From Epichloe hybrida (Eukaryota; Ascomycota; Sordariomycetes; Hypocreales; Clavicipitaceae), in contig JAFEKR010000001.1 in the NCBI GenBank assembly GCA_019022495.1, positions 6,696,001 through 6,760,000 on the forward strand: a stretch of 64,000 nt of DNA. The letters are read 5' to 3'. The position numbers and the translations under genes are program-made. The notes beneath the pieces are model-generated. The model was not told where the DNA came from. It did no database searches and worked only from the letters and a program-made list of their open reading frames with translations. How positions within the stretch are numbered: position 1 is the stretch's first letter; every line of letters starts with the position of its first letter. Below are positions 1-11,894 of the stretch, piece after piece.

Positions 1-175
1 TGCCGAGCCTGGTGTCCAACCGCGCCTCTATGACGCGGAGCTTGGCAAGAACGCCTCGTGGTTTTATTGCCGGGGTTTGCTGCGCAATTGACGTTTCATT
101 TAAGCTCGTAATCAATTGCTCCTTCTGGGGTAGGACTTGTTGGACATCAAGGCCCTTTTCTTCGTCGGTTGCCAT
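1..175 (-). CDS. N-terminal part of a gene running off the left edge
   Basis: An open frame starts at the ATG at 175..173 and stays open to base 1 (58 codons). It begins MATDEEKGLDVQQV and contains the segment LAKLRVIEARLDTRLG near the edge. A hydrophilic N-terminus ending in a K-L-x-x-x-E-x-x-L-D-x-x-L-G pattern resembles, to my recollection, the cytosolic start of fungal NCS1-type purine/cytosine or other multispanning permeases. No membrane segment is inside the window, so this is only a suggestion. The initiator has an A at -3 (GACCATGG, good context). It is transcribed divergently from PUS7, with about 600 bp between them. Coding status is moderately likely; identity is weak. Confidence 0.5.
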   Translation of the reverse strand, partial: MATDEEKGLDVQQVLPQKEQLITSLNETSIAQQTPAIKPRGVLAKLRVIEARLDTRLG

Positions 176-781
176 GGTCAAATCGTATTCAAGGGTTTTT
201 GAGACTGTAACTTCTGCGTGGCCTGACAAGGTTTCCTTCAACTCGTTGTTTCACGGTGTAAGTAAGATCCCAGTGCACGATCTGACTGAAGGTTCAGCAA
301 GCGATGGAGTCTTGAGCTGGATCTACTCGAATGAGCCAGACGCAGTCGACCCAAAGTCGACGTGACACGGTGCCGCCACGCCAACGACTATCATTCGATG
401 AATCGGGCATTACAGTCGTACGGAGCACGGAGTAGAAAGGCTTGGGAAGAAAAAGGTTGAAGTTTTTACGGTTTCGTATGAACGGATTGATCATCGGCCC
501 CGCTCTTCCACTTGTCTTGGACCAATGGTCCCGTTTTTGATTTGACAGCTGCATCAAGACCCATCCAATCCGTCTCACCGCCTGCCAGCTTTTAAAGACT
601 TTCCTCTGACCGCCTTCTAGAAACGTAGATTCTGCCACCATCACCACATCAGAATCAGAGACTGCCCATTGAAAAACCTCTGGCGTGACCGACAGACAGC
701 CTCTAATAGCAAGCCCCCACCAGGTGATTTCTCACAAGCATCGCGCAGCAGGTAAATTATTCATGTGCGCAAGTTGCCGAG
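176..781. other. Divergent intergenic region
   Basis: This lies between the left-edge gene (-) and PUS7 (+). It should hold both promoters. Open frames here are short and unlike known proteins. A GTACGGAGCACGGAGTA repeat of the kind dispersed through the window lies at about 418-434. Confidence 0.6.
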
Positions 782-3169
782 ATGGCCGATAAGGAGCATT
801 ACAACGTGCGCGTGGGTTCATCTCACGCAAAGTCACTGGGAATTACCCAACGAACGACGCCATTGGCGCGCTCTTGGACCGGTGACATGAGAGTAAGGTA
901 TCTTCTTCCACTGACAGATTTCGATGAGAAGGGTTTAATATTGAGATTTCGAAAACGCTGACGTACTGATTTCTAGATTTTCAGATTTCCAAGTCAATGA
1001 GATTGGAGAAAACGGATCAGTCATTCACCTGCGCACGATAGGTCTCGAGAATGACAACAAGAAGGTGAGAGACCACATTGTGCATATATTTCGCAACCAT
1101 GACAGCCAAGAACTCATGCTAACATGTGTTGCGAAACCTGGAAGCCTGCTCAGCCTTCTCAAACCCCAGGGGCGTCAGAACCCAAGGAGAAGCCGTCTAA
1201 TAAAGATGCGCACAATACCAAATCTCAAGATGAACCCAGCGTCATCGAAATCGCGCCCGAAGACATCACTGCCCTTGAGAATCTCTCGAGCCAACAGTTC
1301 GCCCAGGACCTCGTCCAGCTCTTCAACGGAGGCAACGGCCCGACGGGCGAGCAACCCAAGACTGCCACCTCAGAAATCCTAGATGACAAGGCCAAGCGCG
1401 CCCAGCTCCATGGTGAGGTGCGTCGCATCTTCAACTCTCGCCTTGAAACGACTACAGGTCCCGAAGGCGCCATTGTCGCCAGCTACGTCGCCCCCCGAAA
1501 GAGTTCCAAGAAGAGCCGTGGCCCTCGCGGGAGGCCTGACGACGAACCTATTGGGCAATATCTCCATTTCACGCTCTACAAGGACAATCGCGACACCATG
1601 GACGCAGTCAGCCAGATCTCGCGTTTATTGCGAGTCAAGCCGCAGGTCATTGGATACGCCGGAACCAAGGACCGCAGAGCATCAACAACGCAGCGCTGCT
1701 CGATTCGTTACCAGCGCAAGAGGGCCATGGCTGGCCTGAACGGCAAGCTATGGGGTATAGCGACGGGAGACTACGAATATTCTGATAGCCCCATCCACCT
1801 GGGCCAGCTCCTCGGTAACGAGTTCGTCATCACCCTCAAGAACTGCAAGATGGCGGACGACGACATGTCACTTGCACCATCGGAAAGGCTTGCACTGATG
1901 AAGAGCAATGTTGAGTCTGCCATGACGCACATGGCTTCCCACGGCTGGATCAACTACTTTGGCCACCAGCGCTTCGGAACCCACGACGTGGGCACCCACC
2001 AAGTCGGCAAGCTCATTCTTCGCGACGACTACGAAGGCGCCGTCAACGCCCTCCTGCAATATGACGCAGAAATAGCTGCCAAAGCAGAAGCAGGCCAAGT
2101 ACCCGACGAGCCCTCCAAGAGGGACGAGTACCTCCGCCACCAGGCGTGCATGCTCTTCCAAACCGGCAAGGACTTTGACCGAGCTGCCAAGCTCATCCCC
2201 CGGCGGTACGCAGGAGAATCATGCGTCCTCCGCCATCTGACTCGCTCGGGCAAAAGCTCTTCCCGGGACTTTGCCGGCGCAGTCACACACATCACCCGCG
2301 GCCTGCGATCAATGTATCTCCACGCATATCAATCACACGTGTGGAACCACGCAGCCAGTCTCCGATACACATTACACGGCACAACCGTAGTCGCGGGCGA
2401 CCTCGTCATCGCCGATGCGGAAGCCCAACCGTCTGCTACGGAAGTAAGCCGAGACCAAGACGGCGACGAGATCATCAACCCCGTCGACGACGAGGAGGAA
2501 TTCGCCCCTCTCCGTGCCCGCCCACTCACCGAGGAAGAAGCCTCCTCTGGCAAGTACACCATCCATGATATAGTCCTGCCCTCCCCGGGCCATGATGTGA
2601 TTTACCCGAAAAACGAGATTGGCGAGTTCTACAAGGAGTTCATGGGCCGTGAAGAGAACGGCAGTCTCGATCCGCTCAAGATGCGTCGGCTGCGGAGGGA
2701 ATTTAGCTTGCCTGGTAGGTATAGGAAGTTAATGCAGAAATTCTTGGCAGAGCCCAGCGTGCAGGTCAGGTTGTACGAAGATGACACGGAGCAGATGCAT
2801 CCCACAGATATGGATCTCATCAAGGGACAGGCAAACGGCCACGAAGGCGAGGGCAAGAGAAAACGCCATCATGATGAGACTGATGGCCACGGCGGGGCCG
2901 GCACAAAAAAGGCCAAGGTCAAGGTCAGCGGCAATGACGATGACAGTGTCGTCAAGGCTGAGGAACCAACAGACCAAGTCGCCAACTCCGGGCAAGGAGT
3001 TTCCGGCGCTGCAGAGAAAGAACCAACCGTGGAGCAGGCTGCTGAGCCTGCGAAAATTGCGGTTGTGGTCAAATTTCAATTGGCAAGTAGTGCCTACGCA
3101 ACAGTGACACTCAGAGAGCTTATGGGTGACGGTGACCGCACGGATCTTGACGAGAGGGTGGCTTCATGA
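782..3169 (+). CDS. PUS7: tRNA/mRNA pseudouridine synthase, TruD family (PUS7)
   Basis: Predicted exons are 782-897, 977-1064 and 1154-3169, giving 739 aa. The first intron uses the donor at 898 (GTATCT) rather than the GTAAGG at 893; only this choice yields the continuous RVRFSDFQVNEIG stretch seen in TruD proteins. The catalytic motif GYAGTKDRRAS lies near residue 240; its aspartate is the TruD nucleophile. Further TruD-type segments are NYFGHQRFGT and LHAYQSHVWN. The C-terminal 100 residues are charged and lysine-rich with an unrelated-looking tail. Family knowledge: Pus7 modifies U35 in pre-tRNA-Tyr, U13 in tRNAs, U2 snRNA, and some mRNAs in the nucleus and cytoplasm. It is convergent with the MAPKK gene. 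Confidence 0.95.
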
Positions 3170-3732
3170 ACACCCATTTTCCCATGTTCGAATGAATATA
3201 TAAACGCTGATTAATGTCAATACCGCCAGCCAGCAGTATTGACGCCCCTATATTCAAAAATTCGAATGCAAGTCAGAGTGAAATGACCTGACAAAGTAAA
3301 GCAACCGACTATGACGACCTAGTATCATGACTCTTCCAACCCACTTGACACAATGAATCAAGATGAAATATAAAAGATGACAGGAGATGGGCGATGGGCG
3401 ATGGGCGATCTGCCCCGGGATGCAGAGAAGGTTGAGTGGTCTTTCGATGCAAGGAAAGGGACTCGCTCAAGCAAACATTCATGCAGTTGTGATATTTGCT
3501 ATACTCTCATCAGCCCTCTAGCTGTATATGTTGAAATGAATTGGTCGCTTTCAGGGTTCGTGCTCCTTGGTCTTGCAATTCGATTGATAGATGGCCTCAT
3601 TCGCTGGCTAACTCGTGGATGCCAACTCTATTACATCGTAACGCTGATCGAGTAGAAGAACCTTTCGCCATCGGCAGCATGAGGTTCGAGAGTGCGTATT
3701 TGTGCTGTAGCATGGAAGCATCGGCGCGACAA
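3170..3732. terminator. Convergent 3' intergenic region
   Basis: The 3' ends of PUS7 (+) and the MAPKK gene (-) face each other across about 560 bp. AT-rich stretches such as the one near 3195-3215 could contain polyadenylation signals. No gene is evident. Confidence 0.45.
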
Positions 3733-5561
3733 TTATGTTGCAGCCTTCTCTTCATCCCAGCCCCAAACAAAAGAGAGGTACTTAACCATGTTTACCCGCT
3801 TGGCTCGCATGTCCACCATCCAAGGGTGCTCAAGCATTTTCCATGGGCTAGCTCGGCGATTCGGCTGCTTCTCCAAGCTGGAAATGCAATAATCAGTATG
3901 GTAAAAAGACGGCAAGCAGAACAGAGGACATGTATTCTCACCAGCACTCAATGAAGTATTTGAAATTGTCGCTCCAATAAACGTCCATTTGGGGCTCGTC
4001 TTTGAGTCTGGGTACGGGCTGTCGGACGATATACGTCAACAAGTCAATCAAGCCTGCTCGAGGTTGCATCTCGGTTCCGTCGGCAGGGAAAGGAAATCGG
4101 TGCTGGGCCACTTCAAGCAACGTCACACCAGTCGACCAAACATCTGAGGTGATGGTATACGATTGACCCGTGATTCGCTCAGGTGCCATGTAATAACTTG
4201 TGCCGATAAAAGTGTTTGCCTCTCCTTTGGTTCCAAAGTCACCAGAAACGCCAAAGTCGCACAATTTGACAGCGCCGTCTCGGCATAGCAAAATGTTGGA
4301 AGGCTTGATGTCGCGGTGGATAATCCGTCGTGTGTGAAGATAGGTGAGCCCGCGCAATACACCTTCGGCAATTTTGCCCAAAACCTTCTCTCCAGTGCGG
4401 CCGCCTAACCGCTTCACTTCTTTGTAGATGCTGTCCAGAGAGCCGCCCTCGCAAAATTCCATGGCAATGGAAATAGTCGAGGTAGACGGATCCACAAAGG
4501 CACCATAGTATCGGCAGATGTGATCAGATGCACATTCCTTATTGAAGCCTAGCTCTCGCACAATCTGCTTTTTGACGTCTGGGTCTGGGTTGGTGGTAAT
4601 GACCTGCAGATTGTTGTCAGTGGGCATACTGAACAGGATCACTTTCACTCATGAGTCAACGTAGGGCAGCCTTCCTTACCTTGAGCGCGAAGACTGTTTT
4701 ACCGCTTTGAAGAATGCACTTCGTAACAGCGCCACCGGCTCCTTCGCCCAAGTTTCCCAGTTCGACAATTCTCTTCTCCGTGCTAGCGATTCTCCAACCT
4801 TCGTCATCAAGTTCCTCGACATCCGCGTTCCTGGCCTTCTCCAAGCTCAGCTTGTCGAAAGCTTCCAAACCTTGCAGACTTCCATCTCTTTCCATGGAAA
4901 CTCCACCTTCACTTCTTTCCGAAATCAAGGACCCCACTGCCGACACTGGGTCGGGTGTTCCTTGGGCACGGGTCACCGGGATGCCAAACTGGGAGGCAAA
5001 TGAGAGGGCAGAGAACTGGGATCCAGCAGAAGTAGGATTGCTAGCTCTACCATCAAGCGGTCCAAAACTACCAGACCTAGAGTGGGCAGCGCTACTTTCG
5101 CTACCGCCATCAGCCGAATGACCAGGCTGAGCTCCTTGTGATCTCGGATGATGCTCGTAGGGAGCTGTTTGGCTGCCCATGGGGGTGGCCAAGTTCAACG
5201 TCGGAAGTGGTGGTCTCGATGGAGCCGGTTGCGCAGCCTGGCCGCCCACAGTCTTCACATTCAACGACGGCGGAATAGCCAGGCCGAGCCTCGGGGCTCG
5301 ACCACCTGAACGGCCCCCAGGAATGGCGGGTCGTAGTATTGGAGCCGGAGAAGACAGTTGAGGAACGAGATTCGGGGTAGGAGCAGATATTACTGGGTTC
5401 GAAGTCGTGGGCATTGGCTATTTTGAAAAAGGAAACTGGTCAGTCCATCTCATCGGTGCAGTAGACAACTGTGCTGACAGGAATTGCCCTCAAAGAGTCG
5501 CACGTACGTGTTGAGCCGCCGACTCGGAGCCTTGCGGCTGGGAACTGGATGTATCTGCCAT
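3733..5561 (-). CDS. MKK1: MAP kinase kinase of the cell wall integrity cascade (Mkk1/2-like)
   Basis: Exons (minus) are 5561-5508, 5417-4680, 4603-3942 and 3877-3733, giving 532 aa; all junctions are GT-AG and in frame. Residues 1 to about 230 are a Pro/Ser-rich regulatory region. The kinase domain follows: glycine loop GEGAGGAV, catalytic lysine in [13 protein letters not shown], the DFGVSGDFG activation segment, and SYYMAPER. The segment [17 protein letters not shown] after the lysine and the C-terminal [12 protein letters not shown] are typical of filamentous Mkk1/2 rather than Pbs2 or Ste7 orthologues. Known role: it is phosphorylated by the MAPKKK Bck1 and activates Slt2/Mps1 for wall stress and, in pathogens, infection. 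The start [11 protein letters not shown] is supported by splicing into an open frame. Confidence 0.93.
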
Positions 5562-7236
5562 GACTACGACGCTTAGTAGTAGCCAAGACAGCCTGGACAG
5601 GGCTGCAGACGGAGTGCCGACACCTCGTGTGCTGCCTGGCACGAGATGATTATCTTTACTCGGAGGAGGAGTGAGCAGAAGACGACAGACAACCAGCGTA
5701 CGAGGGTTGAGAATGATGATCGAGTGGTCCGTGACAATTTAAGTCAACAGCTTGAATCTTCGCAGTGTATCTTCAAGAGCCAGTTACTGGGAAAACCGAA
5801 CCAGCGTCGATCCGAATGATGCTCGGTGGACAATGGTGACAGGTGAGGGGATGGGTGCTCCTGTGGAGACTGAGCTACGGAGGCGGGATGCCGGACGTTG
5901 AAAAAGCAACGGCGGGTATGGTCAAGTAGGCAAAAAAAAAAAATTGAGAGAGAAATTGAGAGGAAGTGTGCCAGGAAGTGTGCCAGGTCTAGACGGTTTG
6001 CGAGTGAGGAGGGGGAAACAGAAGGCGATGAAATGTGCAAAATTGCTGGTTAAGGATTGTTACCGGGCTGCATGGGCAGACGGAAGGGTCGCTGCCGTGA
6101 TGCGTGAGGGGGGTACGGAGTAGACTTGGGCTTTCTCTACATGCATATGTACATACTGGTTCCCCACAACGCGGAGTTTCTTCAGGAACAAATTCGTCTG
6201 CACCAAACAACAGGTTCCTCTGAATTACACCCACCTGCAGAGTCCTACATGTAGTACTCCCCTAGGACTCTGTAGAGTTAGTTGATTGTTGCAAAAGATT
6301 GGCCACGCCACAGATAAGTTGCGCTCCTATCCAACCTTATCTGTGCAACATTGTTGATGAGTCGGACGCCCATGCGTCTGTTGATTGGCCGTAGATGGCG
6401 CCTGGCCAATTTGCGGGCGGCACGGGACGCCGCAGACACACAGCATCCAGGAGTCCCAAGGGATTTTCGTCACAACAACCTCCCTCGTCTCGTTATTTGC
6501 TGAGATTGTCGGATAGATAGAGAGGCTTGCAGGCCTTGCAGGGCTCGCAGGGCTTACATACAGGGTTTGCAGGGCTTGCAGGGCTTGCAGGGCTTGCAGG
6601 GCCATGGGACAGGCTTGCGGGCCATTCATGTTTACGGAATTATGTACAATGTAATCCGTACAGGCAGAAGGAAGGAGCAGAAGTCAGACGGAATTGACGG
6701 CAGCGGTCGGACAGTCCAGTCCGATCCACTGCATCCACTGCACGCTGTGGTGCCGCGTCGACTCCAGTCAAAAGGATCGTCTCCCCCGCCACCAAGGGTC
6801 TTGGCAGAGCTGCATGTAATCCGTAATTCTAATCCGTAACTATCCATAAATTTGGTGGCGGGGGCGTGGGATGTGGGATGTGGGCCGTGTGGTCCTAGTA
6901 TCACGTGTTGTGTACAGCTCCGGTGAGCAAGAAAATGGAGCTCCGAATATTAGCAACGCTCTTGTTTCACAATGGCCCAGTCTCTTCTTGTCGAGGTTTG
7001 ACCCAAGTCGTCCTTGCGACGAATATTGAGCCTCCACCAGGTGTGGACCAGTTCAAACCGTTTGAATTCGTTTGAATCCGTCGGATGTATCAGCGACGCC
7101 TCCAACCCTCCTGCTCTGGTCCTGAGATCCAAAGCCGGCCAAGGTGACATGACAAGTCGAGAAATGTTCTGCTATCTGCAAAGGTGAAGGCTTCGTCCGA
7201 AGTTCCCCCTTCCATGAGGATCTGCAATGACTAATC
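5562..7236. other. Gene-free region upstream of the MAPKK gene
   Basis: This holds the MKK1 promoter and 5' leader. There is a poly-A run at about 5932-5943 and a 9-bp tandem array at 6524-6602 (listed separately). TAATCCGTA-type motifs occur near 6652 and 6818-6838. No ORF resembles a known protein. Confidence 0.6.
6524..6602. repeat. Tandem GGGCTTGCA repeat
   Basis: About eight imperfect copies of a 9-bp unit (GGGCTTGCA and variants such as GGCCTTGCA and GGGCTCGCA). A 9-bp unit is open in every frame, which explains the Leu-Gln-Ala and Gln-Gly-Leu repeats in translations of both strands. It is not taken as coding. Confidence 0.85.
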
Positions 7237-7482
7237 CTATATGGATAGGCATGTACAGCCGGAATTCCATTCAACCGCCATGATGAAGAAAGGGCCGTCG
7301 TTGCCGTTGAAGGTCTGCTTGACCGATATGCGATCCCCAGACATGAAGTTGATTTTGAATTCACCTCCAAACTGGTACACGCCGGAATAATAGTCGTTCC
7401 TATAACGACGTTCCGCACCAAGATGGCCATTTGAGCATCCTGAGCCACTGTCATCTCCATTCGGGCTCTTGGGAATGGACAA
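7237..7482 (-). CDS. Possible 3' exon of a small cysteine-containing protein
   Basis: This frame reads plausibly as protein (GSGCSNGHLGAERRYRND and later FNGNDGPFFIMAVEWNSGC), with three cysteines and alternating aromatic/polar residues as in small beta-rich secreted proteins. The frame stays open upstream to about 7560 (including QPQQQQCAGGKTDG). I could not find an upstream exon with a convincing signal peptide and start. It could be a pseudogene or a gene whose first exon I missed. No family recognised. Confidence 0.3.
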   Translation of the reverse strand: MSIPKSPNGDDSGSGCSNGHLGAERRYRNDYYSGVYQFGGEFKINFMSGDRISVKQTFNGNDGPFFIMAVEWNSGCTCLSI

Positions 7483-7562
7483 CTTGCTCCCGTCTGTTTT
7501 GCCTCCGGCGCATTGCTGCTGTTGAGGCTGATCATTGATGGTCTGTCTATCATGTCAACCAA

Positions 7563-10265
7563 TTCCGCGCTAACAACTCTCCTTTATAATGTAGAAACCA
7601 AAAGGCTGGAGATACCTTCATGGCAGCTTCATTGGTGGGGAAATGTGTGGCGATTTCCGGCCTGAGTAACGTGCAAATGAAGATGTAACAATTTATTGGC
7701 CGGGGAACGAATCCATCTACATAGAAAAAAAATTATTTCTGAGAAAGGGAGCTAGCACGTGGATCCTTCGTTGATGTCACCTAGGAATGATGCTCGACTA
7801 GACTGTCCCCTTAGCCTCCCATGAGGGCCCTTCGTTACCTTGCAGATCGCTTAAGCGAGGCAGGCTACGAGCAATCTTTAAAACCCCATGGGTACTTGTG
7901 CACCCCTATCATGGGGACAATGCAGGATCCGGGAATTTGGCATTGTGATATGTACACTAGGCCTGAATATCAACTGCAGATATTGAAGCATAATTCTTGG
8001 CTTCACGAATGCTCGCATCAAATCTCACAATTTCGTGACGGTGAGCAAGAATATGGCACAAAAATTTCTTTAACATCAACGTCAAAGCTGCTAGAGCAGT
8101 AAACCCCTCTTAGGCAAAGCAGGGCTCAGCCAGCATTCAACGCTACAAACACAAAATTGTATAACTAAAGACACCCAATCCGAGTTCTTTCACCTTGCCC
8201 AAAAGCCACGCCAAGGCAGATTCTGGCGCATCGAGGCGTCCATCAACCCAGGGTTGAGTTCAGCGCAAGCTATTACACATAGGTTGCAGAACTCCAGTGT
8301 TAAGCAGTTGGCGGAAGACCAAATCAGGAACGCCGTGCTTATTCAACGAGAGTAAAATTTGAAACGTGATGGGCACTTCTATGGATATATTACCGCGGGA
8401 TTAGCCACAGAGGATTGAATCATTCACGTAATCGGCTTGGCTAAGCTGCATCATCAGTTGGATGACTTTGAGACAACACTAGTACTCTAAATGACTCCGG
8501 TTAGAAGAGGTGTCGAATATCGTCTCATGCCGCGTCTCTTCCGGCTATCATTCCTTGAGGCAGCTATCTCCTGCTCTGTTGAGAAAAATGCCAAGTAAAA
8601 CTTGACGGCTTGGTATTTTGATTCATGTCAAGTCCTCTCAATGACCGTAACCTGCCCATTCATCTCCACGCAGCTTGGAGCTTGACGGGCGGAGCTCGCC
8701 GACCGATTCTGCGATTTCTAGATGTAGAAGAATGTCAGTTGGTCGCTGCAATATGTTTAAACTCGAACAAAGATGCTCAAAATTTAAGGCATGGAACATA
8801 TGGTCAATAAGAAGCTCTGGCAGACGATGGATCAATGGCGATGGTTGATGGCGATGGGGTGCTTGGACCGAATTCGAAGATGAGCGACGGATCGTGAAGC
8901 TTCGCGGTGCCCGTTGGCGGTGCTTGGGCTTTTTCTCGGCCTCAGTACGAACATTTCCCTCGAACCGAGAAAGTAAGAACCACGGAAGCCATCCACCTTT
9001 GAGTCATACGATGCCTTCCCAAGATGCGCTCCTTCCGTACCAACCGCACCAGATTAGGCGAATTTTTTGAACAAAGGCAAGATGGAGTGCAAAATAAACG
9101 ATCGGAAGGAAGTCAAGGTGTTGGCTAGCTATTTATTCATCAATGATGAACCTCTTTTCCATCTTCTCTTCGTTTTCTGTTCATCCTCTTCTCCATCTTC
9201 TTTTCGTCCTCTTTTCCATCCATGGCCTTCTGCTTTCTCCATCACTTGATGAATAGCAGTCTCTTGTTCCTCACGGAGCAGATTTGCGGTTGCCATCGCC
9301 AAAGACCACGCCGTTCTCCTTCCACCTTACAGCTCCATTTCATGTGCGGGACGTCAACGTCGACCACCACTCAGACAAATCATCTCAGACGACATTTTGA
9401 GCTGTGGATTCCTCGTCGCATCCCAGTCAGGACCGACATGAAGCAGCATTGTCTCATCATTGATGACTCTTCGTATTCAAAGGTATGGACTTTTTCAATG
9501 ATTCAGGCATACATACCTCAGTGAAGACAAAAAGGAGTCCGAGCACCACGTGCGGTAACGACAATCGTGTCATCCTTCTGAGAGGAGTTGTTTGAGGAGA
9601 GGAAGTCGGGTACTTTTTTTTGCCCTTCGGGGATTTCCTTGTCACCGCACCTGCTTAGCTGACCAGTGACTTACACGGGGGCTAACAAAAGGAAATTCTT
9701 GTCTTTTTTAGGTTACGAACCACCGAGCGATTCGATGCGAACTACTGCACCCTATTTACATTGAATGGCTTGGTGGAGGCTAAGGCTAGGGAAATAAGGT
9801 TTGGAGGGAGATTTAGAGGAGGTCAGGCAATTCGGGTTGGACAAATTGGGGGAGTAGGTTCGAAGGCGAACCAATTGTGCACTCAACTCAATGTAATCTC
9901 GAGAGGCATCCAAATATTTTTGCACTGTGCATTAAACGATGGATGGATGCCGCATTGTCGTCAGAAGGGAGAGAACTGGGTACGGAAATCGTGCCATGCC
10001 CCACTGCTTTTGGTTATCTTTGGATGGCGTGCAAGAAGTGGGGCGTGGCACGAATGGCTCAGGTGAAATGATGCGAAGGGTGCTATTGTACTCCGTATAC
10101 ACGCCGGAGTCGGCAAATACTAGCTCCGAATTACAATGCTCACCAAGACCCATCTTTTTTTTTTTTTTTTTTTTTTTAAAGTTACGAAAAGTATCGCCAA
10201 ATGACCCACCATCACGGCAATTTAGCGAAGGCAGCAAACGACCTATGCTACACAAAGCGAAAGAC
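7563..10265. other. Gene-poor region upstream of DBP8
   Basis: No convincing gene. A 93-aa frame at 7821-8102 (+) matches nothing I know. A C/T-rich TCTTCTCCATCTTCTTTT-type stretch lies around 9150-9230. A run of 23 T (10155-10177) precedes the DBP8 start; it may be in the leader. Confidence 0.55.
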
Positions 10266-11894
10266 ATGCGGTCCTCTCACGACCTAGAAGTTTCGGTTTC
10301 GGCATCAGATGGTGACAATCTCTCTGAGGTCGACTCCTCCGTGGAGTCTGATTTTCTGGACAATCCAGCTTCGAGAAAAAGGCGCCGAATATCACATTCA
10401 GCAAACGATGCTTCAGTAGACCTTGGTGATGTCAACAATGCAAACGACGAGAGTGACAGCGACGAAGAGCACTTGAAGACTCTTCTATCAACCATCAAGG
10501 CCCCATCCCGGGTGAAGCGAGGAGCAGATGGTCCTGAAAATACCCGGATCGATGTCCAGCCGCAGAATCCTATCCTCGCCCCAACTGACCCAAGCGCAAC
10601 TTTCTCGTCCTTGCAGCTTCGGCCATGGCTCGTACAGTCTCTTTCCAATATGGCCATCAGACGGCCCACTGGTATTCAGAAGGGCTGTATACCAGAAATT
10701 CTCAAGGGTAGAGACTGCATAGGAGGCAGCAGGACTGGTTCCGGAAAGACCGTCGCCTTCGCAGCTCCCATACTACAGAAATGGGCAGAAGATCCAAGCG
10801 CCATCTTCGCCGTTGTTCTCACCCCGACGAGAGAACTTGCACTGCAGATATACGAACAATTCAAAGCAATTTCTTCTCCTCAAAGCCTGAAAGCTATTCT
10901 GGTGACAGGAGGCTCTGATATGCGAACCCAAGCCATTGCCTTGGCCCAACGGCCACATATCGTAATTGCGACGCCCGGGCGACTGGCAGACCATATTCGG
11001 ACCTCCGGAGAAGACACAATATGTGGCTTGCGACGAGTCCGGCATGTTGTTCTCGATGAAGCTGATCGATTGTTACACGCTGTTGGTCCAGGCAGCATGC
11101 TCCCTGATGTCGAAGAATGCCTTTCAGCACTGCCGCCGGCTGCTGAGCGACAAACGCTCCTGTTTACGGCAACGATTACACCCGAGGTTCGGGCACTGAA
11201 GGACATGCCGCAGAAACCGGGCAAGCAGCCCGTGTTTGTGTGCGAAATCGATACTCAAATGCTGGCCATCCCCAGCACTCTCCATCAAACACATGTTCAA
11301 ATACCAATCACTCACAAAGAGCACTACCTCCACGTTTTTCTCCTCACGGAGGCCAACAAGGACAAGACTGTCATCATCTTCTGCAACAGGACGACAACAG
11401 CTGACTACCTCCACCACCTTCTGCGTCTCTTGAACCATCGTGTGACATCGCTGCACTCAAGACTCCCCCAGCGACAACGAATCGACAATCTGGCGCGTTT
11501 CCGTGCCTCGGCTGCCCGCATCTTGGTCGCAACCGATGTTGCTGCTCGTGGTTTGGATATCCCTGAAGTCAGCCTGGTTGTCAATTACGACATTCCACGA
11601 GACCCAGATGACTATATTCACAGAGTTGGTCGTACTGCTCGTGCCGGACGCACAGGTGAATCAGCCACATTTGTTGGGCAAAGGGATGTAGAGCTCGTGC
11701 TGGCTATTGAAAATCGTGTGGGCAGACAAATGGATGTATGGGAGGAAGAGGGTGTCAACTTGGAGACCAGGGTTATCCGTGACGCACTGAAGGATGTGAG
11801 TGAGAAGAAGAGAGAGGCTCTTTTGGAGGTGGAAGAGAACAGAGAAGTTGGTGGAAAGCGAAAGCGCACAAAGTTGAAGCTTCGGGCAGAGTGA
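10266..11894 (+). CDS. DBP8: DEAD-box ATP-dependent RNA helicase Dbp8
   Basis: Single exon, 542 aa from the ATG at 10266 ([10 protein letters not shown]); another in-frame ATG is at 10245, and the frame stays open further upstream through non-conserved sequence. An acidic, basic-patched N-terminus of about 100 residues precedes the helicase core. Motifs seen: Q motif [10 protein letters not shown], motif I TGSGKT, Ia PTRELALQ, Ib TPGR, II DEAD in [13 protein letters not shown] as [24 protein letters not shown], and [12 protein letters not shown]. The [13 protein letters not shown] segment and the basic tail [10 protein letters not shown] fit Dbp8. Known role: nucleolar helicase needed for early 40S (18S rRNA) maturation, activated by Esf2. 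Which start is used is uncertain. Confidence 0.93.
   Translation: MRSSHDLEVSVSASDGDNLSEVDSSVESDFLDNPASRKRRRISHSANDASVDLGDVNNANDESDSDEEHLKTLLSTIKAPSRVKRGADGPENTRIDVQPQNPILAPTDPSATFSSLQLRPWLVQSLSNMAIRRPTGIQKGCIPEILKGRDCIGGSRTGSGKTVAFAAPILQKWAEDPSAIFAVVLTPTRELALQIYEQFKAISSPQSLKAILVTGGSDMRTQAIALAQRPHIVIATPGRLADHIRTSGEDTICGLRRVRHVVLDEADRLLHAVGPGSMLPDVEECLSALPPAAERQTLLFTATITPEVRALKDMPQKPGKQPVFVCEIDTQMLAIPSTLHQTHVQIPITHKEHYLHVFLLTEANKDKTVIIFCNRTTTADYLHHLLRLLNHRVTSLHSRLPQRQRIDNLARFRASAARILVATDVAARGLDIPEVSLVVNYDIPRDPDDYIHRVGRTARAGRTGESATFVGQRDVELVLAIENRVGRQMDVWEEEGVNLETRVIRDALKDVSEKKREALLEVEENREVGGKRKRTKLKLRAE

Noticed and set aside
6327..6839. Leu-Gln-Ala repeat protein
   Set aside because: Direct product of the 9-bp GGGCTTGCA array; open in both orientations, no flanking domain.
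7821..8102. 93-aa frame on plus
   Set aside because: No family recognised, no compositional support, and located in gene-free DNA; kept only as a remark.
9939..10265. Longer N-terminus for DBP8
   Set aside because: It would translate the 23-T run as poly-Phe and has no helicase-family similarity.
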